Below are positions 41,867 to 55,800 of a DNA stretch of 64,000 bases, in pieces. The position numbers were made by a program, and so were the translations under genes. Origin of the DNA: Megalobrama amblycephala. Taxonomy: Eukaryota; Chordata; Actinopteri; Cypriniformes; Xenocyprididae. Every line of letters starts with the position of its first letter. The first letter of the stretch is position 1. The stretch covers positions 11,083,382 to 11,147,381 of the forward strand of contig NC_063066.1 of NCBI RefSeq assembly GCF_018812025.1. Reading direction: 5' to 3'. Under the pieces are notes generated by a model. It did not search any database and had not been told where the DNA came from. It saw only the letters and a program-made list of their open reading frames with translations.

Positions 41867-44800
41867 GACACACACATACACAAACCCGATTCCAAAAAAG
41901 TTGGGACACTGTACAAATTGTGAATAAAAAAGGAATGCAATAATTTACAAATCTCATAAACTTTTATTTTATTCACAATAGAATATAGATAACATATCAA
42001 ATGTTGAAAGTGAGACAATTTGAAATGTCATGCCAAATATTGGCTCATTTTGGATTTCATGAGAGCTACACATTCCAAAAAAGTTGGGACAGGTAGCAAT
42101 AAGAGGCCAATTTGCAACTTATTAGGTCAATTGGCAACATGATTGGGTATAAAAAAAGCCTCTCAGAGTGACAGTGTCTCTCAGAAGTCAAGATGGGCAG
42201 AGGATCACCAATTCCCCCGATGCTGTGGCGAAAAATAGTGGAGCAATATCAGAAAGGAGTTTCTCAGAGAAAAATTGCAAAGAGTTTGAAGTTATCATCA
42301 TCTACAGTGCATAATATCATCCAAAGATTCAGAGAATCTGGAACAATCTCTGTGCGTAAGGGTCAAGGCCAGAAAACCATACTGGATACCCGTGATCTTC
42401 GGGCCCTTAGACGGCACTGCATCACATACAGGAATGCTACTGTAATGGAAATCACAACATGGGCTCAGGAATACTTCCAGAAAACCTTGTCGGTGAACAC
42501 AATCCACTGTGCCATTCGCCGTTGCCGGCTAAAACTCTATAGGTCAAAAAAGAAGCCATATCTAAACATGATCCAGAAGCGCAGGCGTTTTCTCTGGGCC
42601 AAGGCTCATTTAAAATGGACTGTGGCAAAGTGGAAAACTGTTCTGTGGTCAGACGAATCAAAATTTGAAGTTCTTTTTGGAAAACTGGGATGCCATGTAA
42701 TCCGGACTAAAGAGGACAAGGACAACCCAAGTTGTTATTAGCGCTCAGTTCAGAAGCCTGCATCTCTGATGGTATGGGGTTGCATGAGTGCGTGTGGCAT
42801 GGGCAGCTTACACATCTGGAAAGGCACCATCAATGCTGAAAGGTATATCCAAGTTCTAGAACAACATATGCTCCCATCCAGACGTTGTCTCTTTCAGGGA
42901 AGACCTTGCATTTTCCAACATGACAATGCCAGACCACATACTGCATCAATTACAACATCATGGCTAAGTAGAAGAAGGATCCGGGTATACTGAAATGGCC
43001 AGCCTGCAGTCCAGATCTTTCACCCATAGAAAACATTTGGCACATCATAAAAAGGAAGATGCGACAAAGAAGACCTAAGACAGTTGAGCAACTAGAAGCC
43101 TGTATTAGACAAGAATGGGACAACATTCCTATTCCTAAACTTGAGCAACTTGTCTCCTCAGTCCCCAGACGTTTGCAGACTGTTATAAAAAGAAGAGGGG
43201 ATGCCACACAGTGGTAAACATGGCCTTGTCCCAACTTTTTTGAGATGTGTTGATGCCATGACATTTAAAATCAACTTATTATTCCCTTAAAATGATACAT
43301 TTTCTCAGTTTAAACATTTGATATGTCATCTATGTTGTATTCTGAATAAAATATTGAAATTTGATATGATTTGATATTATTCATATGAATGAATGACACC
43401 CTAATAACTACATTTTACCAATTCTACCAGGTATAGAAAGGTCACATTGAGTGTGTATAAAGAAAGAAGTGTGTGTATGTGAAAAAGAACAAGAGACTAA
43501 GAACAAGAACAGGTGCATGGCACTGCATCGACTGTAGTTTTATAATAGTTTTTTTTTTTTTTTTTTTGCTGTGTCTGCACTATTTGTGAAAACCCTTAGA
43601 ATTCCCCCTCCCAGCATCACAGTCCTGTATCAGCATATGCTGGCTGTCACCGTTGACTCAAGCCTGCCTCCACTATAAAGCGTTCCAGAGCTCCACTGCC
43701 TTAATTAGATGGCTCAGTGCCACGACTTCATTGACCAAACCAGACTTTGCTGAATAATGACAGCCATACTGAAGGCAAGCAAAGCAACACCCATACTGCA
43801 TACAGTCCACCTGCACCTGTTGCCGTCATGCATTTTCCCCAGAGCAGATTGTGGGAAGGGAAAAGGTGGTCTTAAACACAAACGGTAGGTCATATAGTGA
43901 CCAATTTTATATGCCACACTCAAGCCATGCTCTGTTTCTGATTACACTACTACAACCCCCTCCGAACACACATCTCGATAATCTGCGGTTTGTACAGCAG
44001 CTCTAGTGGAGCACTTACAGCCGTTAACTGTGTTGTTGTGGCCCATGCTGTGCAACATCTCCCTGCTCCCACTGCGGGAGTTCCGTGCGCTGCCCCAGGG
44101 GTCGTTGTCATAGGAACCGGAGCGGGCTTTCATCTCCTCCTTCAGGATCATCCTACCGATACCACCCTGAATCTGAGACACAGAGAGAGAGAGAAAGAGG
44201 AAGACAGAAACAAAAGAAATAATGAGTGAGCATTCTGTGATAGTAGAAGATGAGATACTTATTGGCTAAATTAAAAAAAAAATGGTTAAAGGTAGAGTAA
44301 GTGATTTCTGAGAAACACTGTTGACATTTGAAATCAACACCCAAACAAACAAATCCCTACCTTCATTGCACCGCCCCCAAAATAACAAACACGCTATGCA
44401 ACACAGGCAACCGCGAACAGCTGGCGCACCAGACAGCTTGAGCGAGTATGGATGAATCAGCTGTGATTCAACAACAGCATACTTCGGTTATGTGAAAAAA
44501 ACAGTGTTACTCACGTATCGAGCAGAAACAAAGCAACCTTGGTGTCTGTTTTCAGGGCTTCCCACTCTCCAACTCTCCAGGGTTGGAAAGCTTTTCCAAA
44601 ATTAATGCGGATCCTAGTTCTTGCCTGATTGTAACCCTTCTTCTTCCAATTATATTCCTCTTACCTTTTCCTCTTTGGTCTTTTCTCTCAGCCACCTATG
44701 TTTCTACAGTCTTTCTACAAGTGTCCAGTTTTCTCACTCTCTCTCCTCTCCTATCATGAGTAGGGATGCACCGATACCACTATCGGGCCCAATACTGTGC

Positions 44801-47327
44801 TTGTGTACTCATACTCATTAAAATGCTCCAAAACCAACAACCAATACCATGCAGCATGTACTGTACAGTGCTTGTGACAAAGAAACACATGCTAGCTGTT
44901 GCATGCTCTTGATTGCTGATCGCTCACTCAGTACACATGCATCATTTGGATTAAATCTAAATTGCATATGTAAGTAAAAACTCGAACTCTTACGTGCATA
45001 TTTATGTATAACGAGTGGTTCCCTTCATTATTACATGACAAGAAGTTTACAACTGTTTATTTAATTTGTATCTTTGTTCTATTGAAGCAGCACTAAATAT
45101 GCCGTGTGCTATTAAATGAAAGATCAAATATGATTCAACAATAGAATCAACAGTGAAAGTAACAGAAGCTTGTACAATACATTTTAACAGGCATAATTAA
45201 GCATGGAAATAACTTAAGGAAATATATATCTGCTAAACATATTAAATCAATGAATATGAAAATTACAAATGCAGTTAAAATACAGGTATCGGTATTGACA
45301 AGTTCCAAAAATGAAAGTATCGGTATTGGCCTAATTCTGGAAAAAGTGGATTGGTCCGATCCATTTTGTTTTTTCACCTATTTACACAACCAGGACTATG
45401 CACAAACACATTATTGTTTTTTTTTGTTTTTTTCAGCACACACACAGAACAGACATGTAGCAAATATTCATAAAATTGTTTTACTGTAGGTTTTGATTTA
45501 AATTTTCAACAGTGATTCTCAGAAATTGCTTACTGCACCTTTAAATCAATCTCTGAGCAGACAGATGGGCTTTAACTTTGGCTGATTTTGATAATCAAAA
45601 CTAGGTGAGGTTTGTCTAATTAAGAACGTAAGCTGTAAATTATTGGTTAGAGGGCAGAGAATTATACTGTGAAAATAAAGAGAGTGCTTACTCTTTGAAG
45701 GCCGTGACTCCAGCCGTCCTCTTCTCCACCTGATGAGTACCTTCTACGAGGAGCACGTAAAGCTGAGAAGAAAAGAAATTGAGAAAGCGAGAGTGAGAAA
45801 GAGGAAATAACGATGAAGCATAAAACAGAATTGTTTAAGCATCTAAAGGGAGTCACATAGCATATTATTATTGACTGACAGCAAAAACATGCTATAAAAT
45901 ATATATGCAATCTTTCATAAAATTTTAATCTTGCATCCTTTTAATCTGCAAATCATTTCTGGCTCAAGTTTAGTATGGAATTCCAACAAAAATTAAGCGA
46001 CCTTTTGAGCCAAAAACTGCACCCACCTGTGATTCTTTGGTCAAACACATTGAAAATTCATATATTCATGATTGGGATGCAACACAGCTAATAATAACAT
46101 AGCCATTAAGTGTTTTATCTTGTTCCAAAGTGTATTGATAGCATAATGTAATTAGTGCAAAAAATAAATGTTAAAGAACTCGCAAAAGCAAAAGACACAA
46201 CAAAAGAAAAATGTGAAACAAAACAGATGTGAGGGGGCTAAATCTTAGAAAATGTAAAATGTAAATTCACACATTTACAAAAAACAAAACAAAAGCATGT
46301 AACAACACAATAAATGGTAACAATAAATGTAGCCACTTCATTGCACTGTGTATAAAACAAATGAAATAAAAATTGCTTTTGTTGTGTTTGTTTAGATGTT
46401 ATTCACAAAGTCTAGTTTCATAAAATATGTGCTATTAATGAATTATTCAGTAAAAAGGGAGTTAAAAAAACACCCTAAGAAAGGGATTTCAAACTAAATA
46501 TAAAGAGCTGTGAATACTTTCCGAATGCACTTATTGTGTACATACAAGGCGTTTCTCAATGTCAAGGAAGGATCCTCGGAAGCCAGAATTTCGAGGATGC
46601 TACGTCATCGACATCCGTCGAAGGACTGTTCCAATGTCGAGGATCCTCGGAATTTCAAACAAGGACTGAGTCCTTCATTCGAAAAATATCCCATATACAG
46701 GAAAGGATGCATATGTGTAGCCTTCCCGCTCTTCGCGCTCTAAAATCACCCACAATCCTACGCGCGCAGCTTTGCAATCTTGTTAAAAAAAAAAATAAAA
46801 TAAAATAAAAATGTCAGACGTTAGCGGCAATATGCTTTCAAATGTAAGTATATTTACGTTACCAAACATTTGTTATAACTGTAGTAAATATGTCAGATAA
46901 ATAAAGTTTAACATTTAAATGCCAGTACAAATTACTACCGTATTGATATTATAAATTATACAAATACAAATTACGTTATTGATGGCTAACTGAACCGGAC
47001 CGTCATTTAACAATTGTTAGCTTGGTTTCCGTCACCGGCATTTCTTTTACCTTTTCACTGACGTAACGTGCACTTGCTAGTCTGTTCCATTTACGTGTTC
47101 TCCGAATGCTAAAGAGGAGCCTCGCCTAGCCTCTGAAGGAAGTGACTTGGAAGGACCAGTCCTGGCAAGGAAGTATCCTTGACATTGAGAAACGCTCTTC
47201 ACTTTTCCCACATTTTATGTTACAGCCTTATTCCAAAATGGATTAAATTAATTATTTTTCTCAAAATTCTACAAACAATACCCCATAATGACAATGTGAA
47301 AGAAGATTGTTTGAAATCTTTGCAAAT

Positions 47328-47365
<38 letters not shown>

Positions 47366-48299
47366 CATGATTATACATAAGTATTCACAGCCTTTGCTCA
47401 ATACTTTGTTGAAGCACCTTTGGCACCAATTACAGCCTCAAGTCTTTTTGAGAATGATGCTACAAGCTTGGCACATCTATTTTTGGGCAGTTTCTCCCAT
47501 TCTGTACTATACACTGTACTTATTTTTTTATGCAAGTACATAGGGCACTTAATATAAAGTGTGACCAAAAGATATTTACGTAGCATTCATTTTCTACAAA
47601 GTGTTTATGGCTGCTCTAAAGGTAAGTCAACTGCTCAACAATATAATACATTATTATTACAACATACCAAACATATTCGAGTCCATCTGACTGTTTCCGT
47701 ATTCAGAGACTACTATAGGATCTGTATTGACATCCCTGTATGTGGAAGAATTTAGCATAGCTGTGGCTGCTGAAAGGAAAGCGCTGTGATGCCAGTGAAC
47801 TGAACACATAGGACATTATGAATATATTTATCACCTACATTTAGGAGAGCTGGTGTAATGGTAGTAATCAGACTCAGAGTGCTGGTAGTGTTCAGGCGAG
47901 TAGGCTGATGGGAACTTGGAGGATTGGAGAATGTCCTCACTGGTCTTGCTCTTAGTTGCTGGATTGCAGTGATTGTCTGTGGGGAGAGTGTCAGGATCAC
48001 AACTTTGGAAAAGCCTGTGATATAACAGCACATAGCAGTAGAATCAGTCCCCCTTTACACTTAACATTAGAACGTGCTTTCAGTGATCACACAATCCACA
48101 TCAAAAACCAGTTGTAAGAGCACCCATGATGCTCTGTGATCATGAACATGACCTACTTTTGTCAGGTCCTGCAATCTCATCACCTGATTTAATGAAAGTA
48201 TTCTCTGAATTACTCCACTGAACTGCATTTGGAATCTCTTGTTTCTCTTTGTTTCAGCATATTTTCATGTGGACAACTGAAAACTTTTTTGTCCTATTT

Positions 48300-48360
<61 letters not shown>

Positions 48361-49528
48361 GGGCTGTCAAAATAACGCGTTAATTTCGATTAATTAATCT
48401 GAGAAAAAATAACGCGTTAAAAAAAATAACGCAGATTAATCCATTCCGTATTGACCTTTGAACCTGGAGCCGTTCTCGTCTCGTGAAGTGTCTTCAAAGT
48501 AAGCACCGTCTTTGCACTCTCTCTACCTCACACATAATAATCTAAATCAACTGACACAATGCTAAAAGTTCGTAAGACCGAATCCATGTTTTACGAGGCG
48601 CATTCGGAGAATGTTTTTCCTGAATAACCGCTGGGTGTGAATAGTGCTCAAAAGAACGTCACCTCATCTTCTCTGACAGGCGCCCTGCACGTGCAGCTGA
48701 CATAAACCACACTTTCAGTAAACAAAAAGAAAATCCTATCCAGTGGTGAAGTGTTTTCTGTGTTGACAAATCTTTTGTGATATCCTAATAACAGTTGCGA
48801 TTCGCACGCAACGCGTCAATGTGGACCAAACACGACCCATTTGAACAGATTTATTTGAATGAATCATGACAACAACTGATCTGTCCACACGGTCTATAAT
48901 GAATCATTTACTCGAACAACTCTGAAATGAGAACACAAGTGTGCTTACCCCATTTAGCAAGAGTGGTTAGTAAAATTAGCCTTAATAATCCACAGTATTT
49001 TCAGGTTATTTAAATGACAATGTGTAGTAAATTAGGCCTACATGTACCTATAAAATCAGTTAGTTTAGACTGGAGTGAGGTGAAACCAGAACAAAGCAAG
49101 TTGTTGTTAGCTAGGTGCATTCAATTGTATATGGTAGAAAATTATATTATTAGTTAATATAACTTCTAAATGCTACTTTTTAATACTTTTCAGGTTTAGC
49201 AAAAAAGCATCTTCTCTTACAAAGCTATAAAATCACTTTTTTTTATTTTTTGCAAAGAGGGCAAGAAAGAATTACAGTGAAAGTGACGGGTACTTTGTCA
49301 GTATTGGCTCACAGATCATGTGGGTAGGGCACTTTTTACTGTTTGTGTGGATGACCATGTCTGTCACCACCGAAGACCATTTTTGATCCAGGAAAAACCC
49401 TGCATTGATTCATTTGAATTGAAATATTTAATACTTTAACAGCAAAAATTATGTATACGATTAATTTAGATTAATTAATCACAGAGTATGTAATTAATTC
49501 GATTAAAATTTTTAATCGATTGACAGCC

Positions 49529-49571
<43 letters not shown>

Positions 49572-49628
49572 CTATATATATATTATACTGTATATTTAAC
49601 ATGATAATGCTAGGTGTTAGGGGGGCGA

Positions 49629-49703
<75 letters not shown>

Positions 49704-49782
49704 CTCAAATATACCAGCTCTGAAGAAAACACTATCCACAACATAATGTAAAGCATCTGCATTCGGATAAATGAGATGTCGA

Positions 49783-49879
<97 letters not shown>

Positions 49880-52800
49880 AAAACACTTTAAAACTAATAA
49901 TGTGAGAGTCTTGTATTATTAGAAACTACACAGATATTGACATATTGCCTTGTACATCTAAAGCAAAACCAGTCAGAAACTGAACTCCCATCCATATAAA
50001 ACACATACAAGAAGATTCAACACAAATACAGAAGCACAGGCCTCACACGATATTAACAATCCTGAATGGAAAAGACGGAATGCAAATGAGGGACTAGAGA
50101 TCGAACAAACACATAACCATAGACGCAGACTGACAGATGTGCACAGGGAGAGAATACTTACAGAGCGAATGGTGACCGAGGAAGGTAGAGGTGGAGGGAA
50201 TTGTATTTAAGGTGGTAAGGGGGGAAAAAAACAGGGAAAAAACAGAATAAGGGAGGAAATATTTGCATCCCTAAGATTTTTCAGTGAGAAGTTTGATACC
50301 CATATGACAGAGAAGCAAATGATCTGCATGACAACAGTATGTCTCTATTCTGCACAAACACAGACATCTACAACAATAAAACACATTTCACTTCCAGATG
50401 CAGATCCACCATATGGATAGCAAATCAGTACTTGTAAAGTGTTCATTACAGGCTTGTGATACAAGGATAGACACAAATACACACTTAACACACAAATGTA
50501 AACTGAGCCAACAAGCTATCAGAGATGGTTCTGACCTTTCTTAGAGAAAACATGATGGACTGTGCAAGTATCTGAGCTGGCCAGGCAATAAATCTTCAGT
50601 ATTAGTGCAACTCTGTGCAAAACTCTGAAACAAATTAATCTTTCTTATGCACTCTAGATCTCAGTGGTTGTATATTGTCCATGCTAATTGGCAGGCCTAC
50701 ACAGAATCTGTGCCAGAAGATTTGAAATACTCGAACAGCATCATTCACAAACGTCTACATTCCCTGGCCCTTGTGTGTTTGTCTTTTAAACCTTTTAGCT
50801 AATTTGAAGCTGTCAGCAACAATGTCTAGTGCACTCTGATCCATTTAACACCATTTATGCTTAAATTTATTCCACAAATTTCATAGATTTTACCCCCCAA
50901 AAAGGTCAGAATTGCACAAAAAATGTCTGCAGGGTTGGAACAACCATCATTCACACAATTTTGCATATCCATACCACGTTTAAAGCCATTTGACAGTTTC
51001 TTTTTAAAATTCTGAATTGAACATTTTGTCAACAGATTCCATTTGGGCCTGGATATTACAAGACTTAATAAAAATCTATCCATGTAGTGGGGTAAAAATG
51101 TTGGAATGGCAAAAAATCAAAACTGTTGAGCTCAAATAAAATCCTTAATATTAATCATTGTATGATAATTGGCTTATGTATAAAATTTGATTTTATTAAT
51201 AAGATTAATCATAAATAAAAATATCATTAATACTTTGAAAAATTGCACAAGCCTGTAATGCACATACATACAGAATATACACATACAAATACACACACAG
51301 AGACATGCAGATAAGGGAAAGATGTATTATTACTATTGCTTAGTTAGTTAAAGGGGTTAGATTTCATGGCATCTTGAGGAGATACTAATCAATATACTTA
51401 ACAAAAAGGTGTGAGATTGTAAATTTATGAATAAACAGACAGATATGCACACAAACAACCAAGGATTTGCCACCAGATATAGACTGCCTAGTCCCTACAG
51501 CATTCAATACACCGTCAACTGTTAGAGAAACAATATGGCTGCCACTTGAACTCTGAGAATTAGCAGAGTAGGTTATGTTTAGACGTTCACACTTGCTCAT
51601 TTCATGCTTAAACAGGTTTGCTTCTCTAACAGCGGTTTCTTAACAGGGTTGAGCTTAACTTGGCATTCTGTGAAGCTTCTCTGTGGCATTTAATGCGGCC
51701 ACTTCCCAGCTGATCTAAAGCGGAGGGGGACATGGCAAGCTTTAATCATGCCTCAGCAAGCCTTATCCTTTTTTCATCACCCTCCTGTGGAAGGAAGGAT
51801 GCGCTCGTGCCAGTTCTACATTCTTCTGGCATGCAAGGAACGGAAAATGGGATGCACTCTATTGCTTGAGGAAAGGAGACAACTTCTTATCTCTTTACTC
51901 TTTACAGGAGGAAAGAAGAATGTGAATCCTTTTGATTTTCATGGATTTCTGTATAAATTGCTCATAGAATTTGATCTGATCCACCAATAAGTCAGAACAG
52001 TAGAGAAACACAATCTGCTTAAAGGGATAGTTCGCCCCAAAAATAAAACATCTGTCATTATTTACTCCCCCTCATGTTGTTCCAAACCTGTATGAATTTC
52101 TTTCTTCTTCTGAACACAAAAGAAGATGTATTGAAGAATGGACTCCACTGACTTCCATGGTATGGAAAAAAATACTATGGAAGTCAGTGGGGTCCATCAA
52201 CTGTTTGGTTACCGACATTCTTCAAAATATCAACTTGAGGGGTAGTAAATGATGATAGAGTTTTTATTTTTGTGTGAACTATCCCTTTAAACAAAAACAG
52301 ACATCATTTCTCTTGACCGTTGGGCAGGTCTGATCTGCAATTTTAGAAAACAATTGGTGGATGTCATTGCTGCAGCTTTTTATATATAAGTGCTTGTATA
52401 TTTTTCCATCTTGCTCTGGTTAATGAAGACATTAAGATGAATAATACTTTGTGTATTACTTGTTTAAACAAACTGTATTTATCTATTGTTATGATTTAGA
52501 TAAAGTTCAGATCAATTTCAATGACCAATTTATTCAGAAACCTAGTTCAATCCAAAATGTTCACAAACCTTTTCTTGCAACTGTATTAGGTACAGTAACG
52601 TCTAAAACATGGTGCCCACCAAATCCTATAGAAATGAAATGAGTATTTTTTTCTTCCTCTTCTCTTAAAGGCTTTTAGACTAAAGGGTTTGCAGAAGGAC
52701 ATCTATGCAGGACACTAACACTAATCAGACACATCTTTCCCATGAGCCCACACTGCCTCAAGACTGAGCGTGAGGGAAAACAGGCCGGGGCAGGCCGAGC

Positions 52801-55800
52801 ACACTATACCATGTCTCTTATAGATGGGAGGCTTCCTGTAGATGTTGGGCTCCCCTGTGGCTGAGAAGAAAGGAAGAGATTAGAAATAAAACGGAGGAGA
52901 TGTAACTGACAGGCAGAAGAAAGCAAAGTAAACGAGGCAGGAAATGTTTTTTGTATTTCCTCTTCAGGCTTCCTGGGACCTTTAGGGTAAGGTGAAGGAG
53001 AGTGGAATGGTTGAGGAGAACACAAAAAAGGTACCAAAATGGAGTAGAGCCATACTATAGATGTATAGTATAGACAGATTTAAACAGTTACAGAGACTTT
53101 GATCAGTTAATGAGATTTTAATTTATATTCAAATATACTGCTGGATGAATATGAAAGTGATGACAGCAGCCAATGAGGTGAATGTTGAGGCCTGGCCTAC
53201 CTGGCACATGGAAATGCTTGGGAGCTTGGTTTGTGGTGGGCGTGCTGGACCGGGCATCTAGCTGATTGTAATAGGGTGAACTTCTGCCACTCTCAGTGCC
53301 TGCAGCAAGCCCCAAGCCAATGACAGTAACAGAACCAGAGCATGAGTGCACACTTCCTGTGCGCCCTAACCACACGCACACTCTCTCAGTCATCACACCA
53401 GTGATCATCAGATCAATGATCCAAGATTAGCCAGGCAGGGACAGTATGCATTTCAAAACAGAGAAAAAGACATACTGTGCCAGACAGACGGGTGTATAGG
53501 ATGTAGGTGGAATGGTGGGACACGCCCCCTAATAACAGTCAAAAATATCCCCCCCACAAAAAAAACCTATCGCTTCTTCTTCTTTCTTTTTTTTGCTTTT
53601 TTTTTTTTTTTTTTGTTAAAGTCAACATGAAATAAAAAATATTTTATTGTGGTTTTATTGTATGTGATTCATTAAGTTTTTATCTTAAAAAAAATAAATA
53701 AATAAAAATTAAATAACTTTTTGGGTGATATCACAAAGGTCTCTTGTTGCTCCCCTCCAACTTTCCCACATTGTTGTAAGTATTACAACTAAAAATTAGA
53801 AATGTTGCCTTGGCAACTAACGTAAATAAAATAAGTTTAAGTTGAAGCACTAAAATTACTAAAACTGAAAAGAAAAAAAAAAAAAAACTAATTAGAAAGA
53901 AAAAAACAAACAAACAGAAAAACTTAAAATGAAAAGTGAAAAAATGAAAACAATTCTAAACATTAATAAATACTATAACAGTGTATACAGTAAATAATAC
54001 TAAAATAGCACTGGTCCTTCCTCTTTTTGTCACTAAATGTCCCATTTCACTTGCGTATATGTCACATTACAGAAGTAAAATTGGTTGTGAATATTATTTC
54101 ATGATGACTTTAAAATCAATACTCACTAATATCAGTCACTCAACTATGTCCTTGCTATGTAGCTGCAAACCACACTTAAGTACATAGAGGCAAAGCAAGA
54201 TATGTATAGTATATTTTCCAATATACTGCATATTCAGTATAGTTCTCATGCCATTCCTGCTGAAAACACCAGCTTAGACCAGTATGCTGGTTCAAGTTGG
54301 TTAGTGCTGGTCCACAGCTGGTTGACATCAGCATCCCATGAATCAGGAATGAGAGTGTATTATCTGTACTGCTGTGAGCTTGGCAGAAGGAACTCACCGT
54401 ATCTGTAGTAGTGCTGTGGAGAGCGAGGCATGATGGGAGACATGCCCTGCCTGCTGTAGGTGGGGGAGTCTATGTACCCTGGACTGGAGGATCTTCTCAG
54501 CCTCATGTCCATACCGTCATACATGTCCTATATTTAGATAAAATGTCATTATTCATAACTCTGATTGTGAGAACCGCTCATTTTTATTTTTCTCAGCGAC
54601 CAAAATTTATTTATAGAGCAACATGTATAATCAATCAGTTTTCATACTTTTGGTTTTACTTTTGTCAGTTTAACACACTTAAAGGATTAGTCCACTTTTA
54701 AATACACTTTTCCTGATAAATTTACTCACCCCCATGTCATCCAAGATGTTCATGTTTTCTTTCGTCAGTCGAAAAGAAATGAAGGTTTTTGAGGAAAACA
54801 TTCCAGGATTATTCTCCTTACAGTGGATTTCAATGGCTACCAACAGGTTGAAGGTCAAAATTACAGTTTCAGTGCAGCTTTAAGGGCTTTAAACGATACC
54901 AGACAAGGAATAAGGGTCTTATCTAGCGAATCGATCAGTCATTTAAAAAAAAAATACAACCGTTTATGCTTTATAAACAAAATATCGCCTTGAACGTACT
55001 TTCCGCTTCCGCATTCTTCATAACGCTTACGCTGAATGTCCTACGCCTTCCCTATTCAAGTTACGGAAAAAAACGAAACTGGCGCCGCGTTCGTTCCGTA
55101 AGTAGAATAGGGAAGGCGTAGACATTCAGCGTAAGCGTTATGAAGAATGCGGAAGCGGAAAGTACGTTCAAGGCGATATTTTGTTTATAAAGCATAAACG
55201 ATTGTATTTTTTTCGAAAATGACCGATCGATTCGCTAGATAAGACCCTTATTCCTCGTCTGGTATCGTTTAAAGCCCTTGAAGCTGCACTGAAACTGTAA
55301 TTTTGACCTTCAATCTGTTGGTAGCCATTGAAATCCACTGTAAGGAGAAAAATCCTGGAATGTTTTCCTCAAAAACCTTCATTTCTTTTCGACTGACGAA
55401 AGAAAGACATGAACATCTTGGATGACATGGGGGTGAGTAAATTTATCAGGAAAAGTGTATTTAAAAGTGGACTAATCCTTTAATCACACAATTATGTGCT
55501 AAATCTACATCAGACAGATTAATAACGTGGTTGCAAAATATATTGCTGTTGATTATAAGTCAGTGATTGACTTATGTTCAACAGTATGGAAATAATACAG
55601 TATAATTATTTTTAGACACTTTCTGTAATGTCTATTAAACAGTTTAAACGTCTGCCACAAAAAGCATATACTGATGTATATATTATTTTTTAACACAATA
55701 AAAAGCTAGTAAAAAACTTCTACCTGAGAATAAGGGGAGAGTGTGCCCAAAGACTGTGAAGACAAAAAAGAAGAGGGAGAATCAGAATAACAGTAAATCA

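Noticed and set aside
49610..49877. Overlapping minus ORFs rich in CVCV and SFFL
   Set aside because: Translations of (CA)n and (GAAA)n tracts, with no splice or family support.
50157..50225. Possible ablim3 alternative exon ending GCTCT|GTAAGT
   Set aside because: The pyrimidine-rich region upstream has no AG acceptor, and the flanking exons already join in phase.
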